Source: Schlesneria sp. | Lineage (GTDB): Bacteria; Planctomycetota; Planctomycetia; Planctomycetales; Planctomycetaceae | Length of the DNA: 64,000 bases | Direction of reading: 5' to 3' | NCBI GenBank assembly: GCA_028291515.1 | Contig: JAQGHU010000069.1 | Location: 1-64,000, forward strand | Shown here: in pieces, positions 43,121 to 51,276 of the stretch | Numbering within the stretch: position 1 is the stretch's first letter | How the letters are laid out: every line of letters starts with the position of its first letter | Notes under the pieces: generated by a model | Databases searched by the model: none | What the model saw: only the letters and a program-made list of their open reading frames with translations | What the model was told of the DNA's origin: nothing | Position numbers and translations under genes: made by a program

Positions 43121-43348
43121 TTACGAGCGACGAGTCAGACGGCAGATCGCCAAAATGGCGACGAAGAGGCCACCTGCGACCAGATAGAACTTCCATTGGT
43201 CGGTTTGAGAAATGAGGCTGGCGCGATTCAGGCAGGCGAAGGCAGACCAGAGTCCGCCGATGATGGCCACGGCGGCGCCGACTTCGCCAACGATCAGCCC
43301 GGTCAGCATGCCGAGCACGTTGGCGGGTGAACCTTCATTTTGAGCCAC
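43121..43348 (-). CDS. Small two-helix membrane protein
   Basis: 75 residues with a GTG start (GGAAG upstream). Two membrane helices (about 14-38 and 52-70) are joined by a short loop and end in basic 'RLTRRS'. It is convergent with the preceding small gene. Function unknown. Confidence 0.6.
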   Translation of the reverse strand: MAQNEGSPANVLGMLTGLIVGEVGAAVAIIGGLWSAFACLNRASLISQTDQWKFYLVAGGLFVAILAICRLTRRS

Positions 43349-43642
43349 GATTTCTTCCTTGTTGCTTGATGAGTCATGAACGCTGGAGCTCGGTCGGGGG
43401 GGGTAGTGTATCAGCGTGGTCAGGTTTCGGAGAGGATTGGAAATTTCGCACTGGAAGAAAAAGAGAGAGGGCCGTTCGCCAGAGTATGCAGTTTGATCGG
43501 TAAGAGGTCGCTCGGCACAGTCCTAAGAATGAGATTTTGGACTCGGACTGTTGACCGCTGAATTGCGACCAGCGAAAGTATGTCATCGCATCGCGCGATG
43601 TGCGGATGTTGGCTCGACTCTATGGATCGCTAGTACCGCAAA

Positions 43643-44047
43643 ATGAACGACAGTTCTGGCAAGCAACTCGACTCGCATCGCATTCTGGTCGTGGATGACA
43701 ATCGGGATTCGGCCAAGACTCTGGCGATGCTGCTCGGTATTACCGGGCATGAAACACAAGTAGCTCATGATGGCCTCGCGGCGGTCGAAGTCGCCGGATC
43801 TTATCGGCCCGAGGTGATTCTGCTGGATATCGGGTTGCCGAAGCTGAACGGCTATGAGGTTTGTCGCGCGATTCGCAAGGAAGATTGGGGAACGCCGATC
43901 GTGATCATTGCTCTGACAGGATGGGGCCAGGATGACGATCGCCGCAAATCGACCGAAGCAGGCTTCAACGGCCATCTGGTGAAGCCTGTGGAACACGACG
44001 CACTGGTCAAGTTGCTGGCGGAACTGATGCCGAGCAAGACGCGTTAG
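43643..44047 (+). CDS. Single-domain response regulator (CheY-like receiver)
   Basis: 134 residues. The receiver domain fills the protein: acidic pair D18-D19 in 'ILVVDDNRDSA', phosphoacceptor D62 in 'VILLDIGLPKLNGYE', the Thr in 'IIALTGWG', and the Lys in 'GHLVKPVEHDAL'. There is no output domain. Such stand-alone receivers serve hybrid histidine kinases, often encoded far away; none lies in this window. 'TGWGQDDDRRKSTEAGFNGHLVKP' is the subtype common in chemotaxis-hybrid receivers. Confidence 0.93.
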   Translation: MNDSSGKQLDSHRILVVDDNRDSAKTLAMLLGITGHETQVAHDGLAAVEVAGSYRPEVILLDIGLPKLNGYEVCRAIRKEDWGTPIVIIALTGWGQDDDRRKSTEAGFNGHLVKPVEHDALVKLLAELMPSKTR

Positions 44048-44109
44048 AGTTCAACCGATTCTTGTCAAAATCCGAGTGAAATCTTTCGTCCCTCAAAAAA
44101 TGAACCGAT

Positions 44110-44319
44110 TCATTCAATCGTGAGGTGATTCACAGGCAGAATGTTGCAAGTTGCGGTTTTATGTTCGAAATGGAGTTCGACACTGCCGATATCAAGTTGG
44201 CGCAAGACCTGTTTGATGCGTGGTTCGACAGCAGTGTTGTCAGTGCCATCGCGGGTGACAAATTCTTCGATAACGGCTCGCAGTGCCGCAGGCGACAGTT
44301 GCAGATGGGGGATTCGCAT
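44110..44319 (-). CDS. YheU-family (UPF0270) small protein
   Basis: 69 residues: MRIPHLQLSPAALRAVIEEFVTRDGTDNTAVEPRIKQVLRQLDIGSVELHFEHKTATCNIL. It matches the YheU/UPF0270 pattern (hPxxxLxxxxLxxhIEEFVxRxGTDY ... K..QV..QL..G...h..). The family is small, soluble and of unknown function. Upstream it faces a small divergent gene of doubtful status. Confidence 0.8.
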   Translation of the reverse strand: MRIPHLQLSPAALRAVIEEFVTRDGTDNTAVEPRIKQVLRQLDIGSVELHFEHKTATCNILPVNHLTIE

Positions 44320-44454
44320 CGTGTCAGCCTATCACAATACGTTCGACCGAGTTTTGGATTAACTGACAATTGCATCTCGCCACGTAGTGCTATTGCCGAT
44401 GCACCATGGCAAAATAGCATTCCCTCCATTTTGCGCTGTAACCAGAAAGTCGTC

Positions 44455-44718
44455 ATGCGTACCAACGGTGTCACATCATTCAAGCAGGTCACTGCTAAAG
44501 ATGAGCAAGTCCTTCTTGCCTGTAATAATCGACGATTCGTCTTCGCAGGCCGAACGGGAACTGTCATGGCGGATCGGTCGACGCGTGGCCAGGTGACCGC
44601 AGTGCGGATGGCCCTCGATTTTGCTTCCGATGTCAGGCGCGCCGGCGGGGATGCGCTGGAGGGATGCCCTGAACTGCTGACGAAATACTTTCCCGAGGAA
44701 TTCGTTTCAGTTGAATGA
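44455..44718 (+). CDS. Possible small hypothetical protein
   Basis: 87 residues from ATG 44455: MRTNGVTSFKQVTAKDEQVLLACNNRRFVFAGRTGTVMADRSTRGQVTAVRMALDFASD and 'LTKYFPEEFVSVE'. The composition looks coding and a spacer with A-T rich segments precedes it, but no family is recognised and an antisense frame is also open. An extended frame would reach into the YheU gene and is not accepted. Confidence 0.35.
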   Translation: MRTNGVTSFKQVTAKDEQVLLACNNRRFVFAGRTGTVMADRSTRGQVTAVRMALDFASDVRRAGGDALEGCPELLTKYFPEEFVSVE

Positions 44719-45041
44719 CGGGCCTTCTGTGGGCGGATTGAATGAGGATGGTACCAGCATACCAATCCACATTATCGATCATCGCGCCGGGTGACTTAGG
44801 TGTCGTCGTCGCGATTTCGCATTGCGGCGGATTCAACGCAAAGGCGCGAAGGCGCAGAGTCGCAAGGGAAGAGCTTGATTGGGCCAAGCGGCCTTTCAGC
44901 ATTTTCGGTGAATCAGGTTCGATCACCGTTGCGGCACGCCGATGGCAGATCCCCTGCTTAGGTGATGTCCCTGATGCTTCTTTGTTAGACTGTCATCCGA
45001 ATTGAAGGGGCGCTCGAGAATCTCATACGGAAATCAATCGA
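44719..45041. other. Spacer with one 'cgcgaag' repeat
   Basis: About 320 bp. A 'caacgcaaaggcgcgaaggc' repeat lies at 44836-44870; otherwise nothing recognisable. It contains the promoter of the ABM monooxygenase. Confidence 0.5.
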
Positions 45042-45326
45042 ATGATTACAGTCGGAATGAACTACCACGTCATTGCAGGGAAGCAAAAAGACTTTGAGGA
45101 TAAGTTTGCGGGGGTCATCGACGCGCTGAAGGCGGCACCGGGACACACGAGTTCGACGCTGTGGAAAGATGTCGCCGATGATGCGTCGTATCTGATCACC
45201 AGTGAATGGTCGGACGAAACGGCGTTCCAGGAATTCATCCGCAGCGACGCGTTTCGCGCCGTTACGAACTGGGGAAAAGAGCAGATTCTTTCGGGGCGAC
45301 CTCAGCATAAGGTGTACAAGCACTAA
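45042..45326 (+). CDS. Antibiotic biosynthesis monooxygenase (ABM) domain protein
   Basis: 94 residues of the dimeric ferredoxin-like ABM fold: 'MITVGMNYHVIAGKQKDFEDKFAGVIDALKAAPGHTSSTLWKD', then 'SYLITSEWSDETAFQEFIRSDAFRAVTNWGKEQILSGRPQHKVY'. The W/H pattern resembles the small heme-degrading or quinol monooxygenase members, but a heme-ligand set could not be confirmed. Soluble and probably cytoplasmic. It is followed by an inverted pair of GACACGG repeats. Confidence 0.85.
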   Translation: MITVGMNYHVIAGKQKDFEDKFAGVIDALKAAPGHTSSTLWKDVADDASYLITSEWSDETAFQEFIRSDAFRAVTNWGKEQILSGRPQHKVYKH

Positions 45327-45364
45327 AGGACCGTGCGCGATATTGGTTTCGCTGTGTCTGCTCT

Positions 45365-45517
45365 GGGTGCCACGGTTTTGGAGTCCTCGACAAGGCCGTG
45401 CTGGCGCTGCGTTCATCGTCAACGTTGATGGTTTTCTGTCGTGAATGGACAGCAAGACCTCAGGTCAATCGGGAGAGAAGACACGGCCTTGTCGAGGACT
45501 CCAAAACCGTGGCACCC
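45365..45517. repeat. Inverted pair of GACACGG hairpin repeats
   Basis: Copy 3 (45365-45400) is the reverse complement of copy 4 (45480-45517) apart from a few bases, with 79 bp between. RNA across the pair could form a long stem between the ABM gene and the sulfatase gene and might act as a transcription barrier. Confidence 0.65.
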
Positions 45518-45568
45518 ACGCCTCACACTGGTGGTGCGTTCCGGACTTCCCTGCTTCTGGAAGCGATC

Positions 45569-46972
45569 ATGATGCGCATTGCGACCGTCTTGGCGGCATT
45601 GCTGCTGATTCCATGTGCCACGCTGGCTTTGGCGGCGGACTCGGCCAGGCCCAACGTGCTGCTGCTGTTTATGGATGATCAGCAGGCGGAGACCATCGCC
45701 GCGTTGGGCAACAAGCAGATCCAGACTCCGAATCTGGATCGCCTGGTCAAACGCGGTCTGTCGTTCGATCGAGCCTACATGCAAGGCGGGATGAATGGGG
45801 CCACGTGTGTGCCGTCACGAGCGATGCTGCTGACGGGGCAACCGCTCTTCCGCATCGACGAAAAACTGCTGCGGGATGCAACCTGGCCTGCCGCGTTCGG
45901 CCATGCAGGCTATTCGACGTTCATCACGGGGAAATGGCACAATGGTCCGCCGTCGCTACCGATCGTTTTTCAAGAGGCACGCGGGATCTTTGCCGGCGGG
46001 ATGACGAATCCGTTGCAAGCCAAGCTGAGCGACGTGGTGGATGGGAAATTGGCCACTCCACAACTCGTTGCGAAGCATGCGTGCGCGGTCTTTGCCGATG
46101 AAGCGATCAGCTTTTTGAAGAGGAAGCACGATCGGCCGTTCTTTTGTTATGTGGCATTCGACGGACCGCACGATCCGCATATCGTGCCAGATGATTTCCC
46201 GGTCACTTACGACTCGGACAAGATTCCGCTGCCGCTGAATTTTCTGCCACAGCATTCGTGGAACAATGGCGAGATGACAGTTCGCGACGAGATGCTACTC
46301 GCGTGGCCTCGTCCGCCACAGCAAGTTCGCGAGATGCTCGCCGAGTACTATCGCTATATCTCGTACCTCGACCAGGAAATTGGCCGCATCCTGGATGTGC
46401 TCGACGCCTCGCCACACGCCAAGAATACGATCGTCGTCTTCGCTGCCGATTCGGGTGTGGCGCGAGGGCAACATGGTTTGATCGGCAAGCAGAACTGCTA
46501 CGAACATTCGCTGCGTGTGCCGCTGATTGTTGCTGGGCCGGGTATTCCCGAGGACAAGCGAACTCAGGCGATGTGCTACTTGTTCGATGTCCTACCCACG
46601 CTCGGTAAGTTGTGCGGTGTCTACGCTCCTGAGACGAGTTGGGGACTCGAATTTACGGCGACGATCAAGGATCCTCGTCAGGCGGCGCGTCCGCGCCTGG
46701 CCTTTGCTTACAAGGGTGTACAGCGAGCCATTCGCGACGACCGGTGGAAAATGATTCGTTATCCCCAGATCAACAAGACCCAACTGTTTGATCTGAAAGC
46801 TGATCCCGCGGAGATCACGAACCTCGCCGAAAAGCCCGAACACGAGGACAGAGTCATGTATCTGCTCACACAGATGGCATTCGAACTCAAGAAGTTCGGA
46901 GACACGGCCGCACTGACGAGTGAGACGCCCCTGCCCGCCGAGTGGACACCGCCGCAGAAGAAGGCGGAGTGA
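45569..46972 (+). CDS. Exported arylsulfatase/choline-sulfatase-like enzyme
   Basis: 467 residues from ATG 45569, with a signal peptide ending LALAAD. Family S1 sulfatase: metal aspartates D36-D37 in 'LLLFMDDQQAETIAALGN', and the formylglycine motif C80-V-P-S-R84 in 'NGATCVPSRAMLLTGQ', so it is of the anaerobic/aerobic Cys type. Downstream are 'GKWHNG', 'DGPHDPH', 'VFAADSGVARGQHGLIGKQNCYEHSLRVPLI' and 'DLKADPAEITNLA'. It hydrolyses a sulfate ester outside the cytoplasm. Substrate unknown, though planctomycetes carry many for algal polysaccharides. Confidence 0.93.
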   Translation: MMRIATVLAALLLIPCATLALAADSARPNVLLLFMDDQQAETIAALGNKQIQTPNLDRLVKRGLSFDRAYMQGGMNGATCVPSRAMLLTGQPLFRIDEKLLRDATWPAAFGHAGYSTFITGKWHNGPPSLPIVFQEARGIFAGGMTNPLQAKLSDVVDGKLATPQLVAKHACAVFADEAISFLKRKHDRPFFCYVAFDGPHDPHIVPDDFPVTYDSDKIPLPLNFLPQHSWNNGEMTVRDEMLLAWPRPPQQVREMLAEYYRYISYLDQEIGRILDVLDASPHAKNTIVVFAADSGVARGQHGLIGKQNCYEHSLRVPLIVAGPGIPEDKRTQAMCYLFDVLPTLGKLCGVYAPETSWGLEFTATIKDPRQAARPRLAFAYKGVQRAIRDDRWKMIRYPQINKTQLFDLKADPAEITNLAEKPEHEDRVMYLLTQMAFELKKFGDTAALTSETPLPAEWTPPQKKAE

Positions 46973-46995
46973 GAAGGTGACTCAAGGTGATTCGG

Positions 46996-47547
46996 TCACC
47001 GGTTCTTCGTGATGATGGGCTCCAAAGTGTACGGATGTACTTTCCCATTCGGAATCAAAGAGGTTGTTCGCAACAGGTCTGCGATCTCCCGCATCTGGAT
47101 GGCAAGATGAACGTAGTCGGGAGCAAGGAGGTAGGTGCCATGCATGAATTGGTTCCGCAGCTTCGGCACTAACTTCGAGAGGAGTTGGCAGTGCGTCTCG
47201 GCGGGTTCTTCGAGTTCGAGTTGACGTTGGAAGTGATCCGACAGTAGTCGTATCTCCCCAAATGCGGCATCCGTCACAATCCCTTCTGACACCGCTCGGG
47301 CGAACTGGAATGCAAAGGGGGAGTTTGACTGAAAATGCAGATGGAGCGCTCGCTCAAGGCCAATGACTGCCTGAAAAAACGCGAGCGTCGCCAGTTCATA
47401 GTCATCGCGCGAGAGCCAGACTAGCTTCCCAGCCAACACAAAGAACCGAACGCTGGAACCGTGCAGTGTACGTGGCTCTTGCAGCCAAGATGACTTGGCC
47501 TCCAAGAAGGACTCGGTGATGTCGAACCACGGCCAACGTTGATCCAT
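46996..47547 (-). CDS. Hypothetical protein with HEPN-like R-x4-H motif
   Basis: 183 residues from ATG 47547 (GGAGAGG upstream). Largely helical, with a conserved-looking 'RDDYELATLAFFQAVIGLERALHLHF' and a late 'LSKLVPKLRNQFMHGTYLL', where R131-N-Q-F-M-H136 matches the R-x4-6-H motif of HEPN ribonuclease/helper domains. The helix order fits a HEPN bundle. No nucleotidyltransferase (MNT) partner is adjacent, so it may be an orphan. A defence or abortive-infection role is possible, not shown. Confidence 0.6.
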   Translation of the reverse strand: MDQRWPWFDITESFLEAKSSWLQEPRTLHGSSVRFFVLAGKLVWLSRDDYELATLAFFQAVIGLERALHLHFQSNSPFAFQFARAVSEGIVTDAAFGEIRLLSDHFQRQLELEEPAETHCQLLSKLVPKLRNQFMHGTYLLAPDYVHLAIQMREIADLLRTTSLIPNGKVHPYTLEPIITKNR

Positions 47548-47625
47548 TTTCAGCCTCTCCAACTGATTTATGTCACTTGTTTACGATTCACAACGGATCC
47601 GTTTTGTGGATGTCCGCCTGAATGA

Positions 47626-48006
47626 TCAATCCTGAAGTCTGACCTGTCTCTTGTCAGTCAGCAGGCCATCTTTGAAATCGACACGACAAAGGCTGCCATC
47701 GGCATTCTTCCAGGCATACACTTTGACGCCGACATTCTCAGACGCCAGATTCTTAGGTGTGAAAGCTTGTACGGGTCGACCAATAATCTTGACGACCTCT
47801 TTTAAAGGCATGCCCGGCTGCAACTGATTGAACTCACTGAGTGTGATGTGATGGTGCAGCTCCAGCGACTGGCTCTTCGAGGCGGGCTGGCCAATATTGA
47901 TCCGCGTTCCGTTCTGGAACGAGATCGGAAGCACGCTTTTTGGAAGCAGGCAATAGACCACATACCCACCGACCAGGAACATCAACCAATTTCCTCGACC
48001 GCCCAT
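47626..48006 (-). CDS. Membrane-anchored SmpA/BamE-like small protein
   Basis: 126 residues. One N-terminal helix (about 7-25) is followed by a soluble part. 'HHHITLSEFNQLQPGMPLKEVVKIIGRPVQAF' recalls the 'GMxxxEVxxLLGxP' motif of SmpA/BamE and BLIP-like folds, and 'YAWKNADGSLCRVDFKDGLLTDKRQ' the following beta hairpin ('w...g....v.F.dgkV..k'). Outer face or periplasm is likely. A BamE role is not implied. Confidence 0.65.
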   Translation of the reverse strand: MGGRGNWLMFLVGGYVVYCLLPKSVLPISFQNGTRINIGQPASKSQSLELHHHITLSEFNQLQPGMPLKEVVKIIGRPVQAFTPKNLASENVGVKVYAWKNADGSLCRVDFKDGLLTDKRQVRLQD

Positions 48007-48327
48007 CGCTCTCTCCGGTTCGCAAGTTGATTTGTCGTCCGAGCCGTCGAAAAACAGGCGATCTGACGGCCGACCCTATTGAGTATGCTTGGAATGAGTC
48101 GCACGGAGCGGCAATGCATTCGATCGCCTCTTCGGATGAAACAGTCCTTCCCAAACATAGCCCAAAAAACTGCGTCTGGTCGGACGGGGCGTGGGACGGT
48201 AACTTGCGAGACATACCGCCGGGTGGAAGTGAAGCCAGTTGTTGGCCTCCGATGGTGTTCTCATCTCGCCTTGATCGGAATGAGGCGTCAGTGGACTTGG
48301 CCGTGCGCAGAAATCCCAAGGACCACG
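48007..48327. other. Spacer without recognised content
   Basis: About 320 bp between the SmpA-like and the LRR gene. Short frames exist on both strands but show no family pattern, no ribosome site and no repeat. I see nothing I can name. Confidence 0.4.
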
Positions 48328-49215
48328 TCAATCGAGCCTTCTGCAATTTGGCAGAGCTTTTCGAAGTAAAGTCTTGCCCTTTGTGGTGACGAAGGACTCT
48401 TCGAGGCGCAGAGTTTGGAGCTTTGTCATCGCCTTGAGATGTTCGAGTCCCGCGTCGGTAACAAACGTATGGCTTAGATCGAGACTGATCAGCGAGGTCA
48501 GCGATGCCAAATGTTCGAGGCCCACGTCGGAGACGTCTGTCCGACCAAGAACGAGCATGTAGAGTTGCGTCAGGCCTTGCAGAGACTTCAGTCCCTGATC
48601 GCTCGTTTTAGTTTTGCTGAGGTCGAGCGTGACCAGATTCGTAAGTCCTTCGAGGTGTGCTAATCCGCGATCGGTAACGAGCGTATATCCAAGATCAAGG
48701 TGTTGAAGTTGTGTCATCCCCTTGAGGTGCGCGATCGCCGCATCTGTCGTCGGTGTGTTGCTGAGATTCAGGCCACTGAGTCTTGTCAATCCTGTCAATT
48801 GGCCTAGACCTGTTCCAGTGACTTTTGTTTCGTGGAGGAAAAGATCGTGGAGCTGTGTCAGGTCGGCGAGATACTGTAGTGAATCATCATCGGTCTCAGT
48901 CCCAGAAAGGTTTAGCACGGCAAGATTTGGGAGCGAACTCAATTCGGGTATGAGTTCCGCCGCCGCCTTGGGGCCGGTTACCAGATGGACCAACCGAATT
49001 CGTTTAAATAGCGGCAATCGATCACGAATGGAGAGCGGGATCCAGTTCGGCCCGAAGTCGGCGAACTCGACAGTATGTCCGTAGGATCTAAGATGGCGAG
49101 CGATCCGCTGCTCCCGCTGATACGGTATCCAAATGGCGATCGACTCGTACAAACCTACTGCGACAACAATGCCGATTGCGATCCTCACTCCATAGCGCCT
49201 CACGAACTGTATCAT
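48328..49215 (-). CDS. Membrane-anchored leucine-rich repeat protein
   Basis: 295 residues. An N-terminal helix (about 10-28) leads to at least eight leucine-rich repeats of the ~24-residue type 'LxxLTxLxxLxLSxTxVTDxGLxHL' from residue 90 to 285, for example 'LTQLHDLFLHETKVTGTGLGQLTGLTRLSGLNLS'. Repeats of this 'T-x-V/T-x-D-x-G' kind are typical of planctomycete proteins. It is a binding scaffold facing outside the cytoplasm. Just upstream of its start is a relic of a small membrane protein gene. Confidence 0.85.
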   Translation of the reverse strand: MIQFVRRYGVRIAIGIVVAVGLYESIAIWIPYQREQRIARHLRSYGHTVEFADFGPNWIPLSIRDRLPLFKRIRLVHLVTGPKAAAELIPELSSLPNLAVLNLSGTETDDDSLQYLADLTQLHDLFLHETKVTGTGLGQLTGLTRLSGLNLSNTPTTDAAIAHLKGMTQLQHLDLGYTLVTDRGLAHLEGLTNLVTLDLSKTKTSDQGLKSLQGLTQLYMLVLGRTDVSDVGLEHLASLTSLISLDLSHTFVTDAGLEHLKAMTKLQTLRLEESFVTTKGKTLLRKALPNCRRLD

Positions 49216-49250
49216 GTATGCTTCCGCGGCTTCCAGAGGATTAGTTAGTG
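49216..49250 (-). pseudogene. 3' relic of an MREFF-GWRRK family gene
   Basis: About 30 bases read, on the minus strand, 'ILWKPRKH', the C-terminal end of the tandem family. They match the 3' end of member 1 (31005-31033) in nearly every base. No 5' portion remains. It marks a lost family copy beside the LRR gene. Confidence 0.45.
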
Positions 49251-49263
49251 GTACAAATGGTTC

Positions 49264-50658
49264 TCATCGCTCTTGCGTCGATGCTTCGCGAATCTGGGCG
49301 AAAGTCTGATCGATCAATAACTCGCCGTCACGGAAAACACATTGCAGATGATCGGGGCGAGTATCCGTCGCAGGGACTGTCATGAATTCGGTTCCCTGTT
49401 CATTGCTGCAAGAGACCAGCTTGAATCGGCCCGATTTGGACTTCTTGCTGCTGTCTGTAATGGGTTGCTTGAACACATCCCGCTCTTCGTCGCCGACGGT
49501 CACTGAGGAACACTTGAAGGCGAATCGCTGGGTATCCCGGTTCAGCTTCTGCAGCAACCCGCCTCCGGAACCGAACGCGATGTTGTCGGCCGACCAGTTG
49601 GCTTGTCCCATCGCGTTCAGGATCAGGCCGAGCATCTGGATGTCGATACCGTCGCCTTGGATGACTCGGACCTTGGGGTGTAGGACGCGATATCCCTTGG
49701 CGTTGGTCGTGAAGCCGAATTTCTCGCCGAGAAGATCCAAGACTTTGACGACGGTCGTTGGGGGATCACCCGAATCGGGGCGCACAATCAAGACACCATC
49801 TCGGGCTAGCACTTCGTTCTTGAGGACGCCGCCCCAGATGTTGGTGCAGCAATTGAAGATGTCGTAGCTGTCGCTGACCACGGCGACGAGGCCGGTTGGA
49901 TATTGCGTCAGCATGTTTCGGCAGGCGTCGACTTCGTGGTCCTGGCCCCACGACGTGATCGTGCTGTGCTCGGCCGCGGGGATCGAGAATCCGGCGCAGG
50001 GCTCGTGATAGAACTGGTTGGCCAATACTAGCGCGGCGACATTGTCTGTTCCCTGGAAGTTGACTAAGTGGGCCGCACCGCCGAGAGCCGCTTGTTCCGG
50101 GCACGTTACGCCACGGAAGCCAAAGTCATGCAGTTTGAAGTCGACGAGGGTCGTGTCACCGGTTTTGGTCAGCGCGTTTCGGATGATATCCTTCATCGCA
50201 CGGCTATGAGTGGCAACCGTGGAAGGATACCAAACCTGGACGAGTAACGATTCCAGGTAGTTGGTAAGCCAGTACGCATGAGGATCGGTATTTTCCACCG
50301 TCATCAGGACGTTGGATTCGCCAACGATCGTCCCTTCTGGAACCGCCTTGATTTCGACGGGCAACCGCCCGTTGTGGTGGTTGAGAATGTACTCCCAGCC
50401 CGCACGATTGAAGACCTGTCCGCCGAAGTGAGTGTTAAACAGTTGTTCGGCTCGGTTGATCTTTTCCTGTGTCACGACGGGGCCGACCAGATACTGTTTG
50501 AGCCAGTATTGCAGGCCGAAGAAGGTGGTCTCAGAGTAAGCGGACCCTGAACGCGACTCAAAATACGAGTAGACTCGTCTCGTATCAGGCGGATACTGTT
50601 TGTAGTGGCTGATCTTGTAGCTGTCTGTTAGCCAGCAGATGTTGTTGAGCCAGTCCAT
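49264..50658 (-). CDS. nadV: Nicotinamide phosphoribosyltransferase (NAMPT type)
   Basis: 464 residues from ATG 50658: nicotinamide + PRPP to NMN in NAD salvage. The sequence follows vertebrate/bacterial NAMPT: 'LTDSYKISHYKQYPPDTRRVYSYFESR', 'FFGLQYWLKQYL', 'NYLESLLVQVWYPSTVATHSR', 'LHDFGFRGVTCPEQAALGGAAHLVNF', 'AAEHSTITSWGQDHE', 'VAVVSDSYDIFNCC', 'LIVRPDSGDP', 'IQGDGID' and 'AFGSGGGLLQKLNRDTQRFAFK'. The active-site His, Asp and Arg positions are present. Cytoplasmic. No NMN adenylyltransferase is in the window. Confidence 0.93.
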   Translation of the reverse strand: MDWLNNICWLTDSYKISHYKQYPPDTRRVYSYFESRSGSAYSETTFFGLQYWLKQYLVGPVVTQEKINRAEQLFNTHFGGQVFNRAGWEYILNHHNGRLPVEIKAVPEGTIVGESNVLMTVENTDPHAYWLTNYLESLLVQVWYPSTVATHSRAMKDIIRNALTKTGDTTLVDFKLHDFGFRGVTCPEQAALGGAAHLVNFQGTDNVAALVLANQFYHEPCAGFSIPAAEHSTITSWGQDHEVDACRNMLTQYPTGLVAVVSDSYDIFNCCTNIWGGVLKNEVLARDGVLIVRPDSGDPPTTVVKVLDLLGEKFGFTTNAKGYRVLHPKVRVIQGDGIDIQMLGLILNAMGQANWSADNIAFGSGGGLLQKLNRDTQRFAFKCSSVTVGDEERDVFKQPITDSSKKSKSGRFKLVSCSNEQGTEFMTVPATDTRPDHLQCVFRDGELLIDQTFAQIREASTQER

Positions 50659-50683
50659 TCCGTGATTCCTTAGCCGCCGCTGC

Positions 50684-50929
50684 TTAGCTCGTGGACAATC
50701 CATTCTGTCGCAGGTTCTCAATTACCGCCATTGCCTTCACGATCTCTTGCTCAGTTATGGCTGTCGCTAGGTCAATATCGCAGATGCTAAGCACATGCTC
50801 GATGACGATACTGCGAGCGACATGCCACTTTTGCCCAACGAGCATTGCACAGGATCGGACGTGTGATGCTCGGCGATCGAGCGGCAACGTTGGATCAAAT
50901 GCATCGCGCCGATTGGAGCTGAACGACAT
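50684..50929 (-). CDS. Small hypothetical protein upstream of nadV
   Basis: 81 residues: MSFSSNRRDAFDPTLPLDRRASHVRSCAMLVGQKWHVARSIVIEHVLSIC, then 'AITEQEIVKAMAVIENLRQNGL'. Helical, no recognised family. It lies 25 bases upstream of nadV on the same strand, and its start is about five bases from the end of a broken membrane-protein gene. It may be a real small gene in the nadV operon. Confidence 0.45.
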   Translation of the reverse strand: MSFSSNRRDAFDPTLPLDRRASHVRSCAMLVGQKWHVARSIVIEHVLSICDIDLATAITEQEIVKAMAVIENLRQNGLSTS

Positions 50930-50933
50930 GACT

Positions 50934-51271
50934 TCAAAGTCCAGGATCGTGTAGGGCGATCACTTGCTTCTGTGGTTTCCACAGAAGCAAGAACGCGGAG
51001 AGGAGTGTTAACGGGATGGCGAAGTACCAGACGGAAAGTGTGACATTCAGGTCATCGTCCATGATCCCCAAGCTTGAACCTACCCACACCATTCGCTCGC
51101 AATGCACGAGATGTGGAGTTGTATGCAGATGATAGGCCGTTAGTGATCCGTCCAGATCAGCATACTATCCCTCCAAACCAGGCTGCGAATCCACCCGCCT
51201 TTCAGGACGCAGGCGATCACCAGGGTGACGCAGCCCGTTTTTCGACGCCAACCGCGGAAGAATTCATGCAT
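50934..51271 (-). pseudogene. Frameshifted sixth copy of the MREFF-GWRRK membrane protein family
   Basis: From ATG 51271 the frame gives MHEFFRGWRRKTGCVTLVIACVLKGGWIRS, the family N-terminus, and stops after 43 residues at 51140. Moving to the adjacent frame just before that stop restores the family to its end: '...NVTLSVWYFAIPLTLLSAFLLLWKPQKQV', closing at 50934-50936. The total length (338 bases) is not a multiple of three, as expected for a single-base indel. It starts six bases after the CpsB-type phosphatase stop, so it was in that operon. Confidence 0.75.
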
Positions 51272-51276
51272 TGGGG

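Noticed and set aside
47588-47607. Imperfect palindrome around CGGATCCG between two small genes
   Set aside because: Arms are unequal and no T-run follows; too weak for a terminator or operator.
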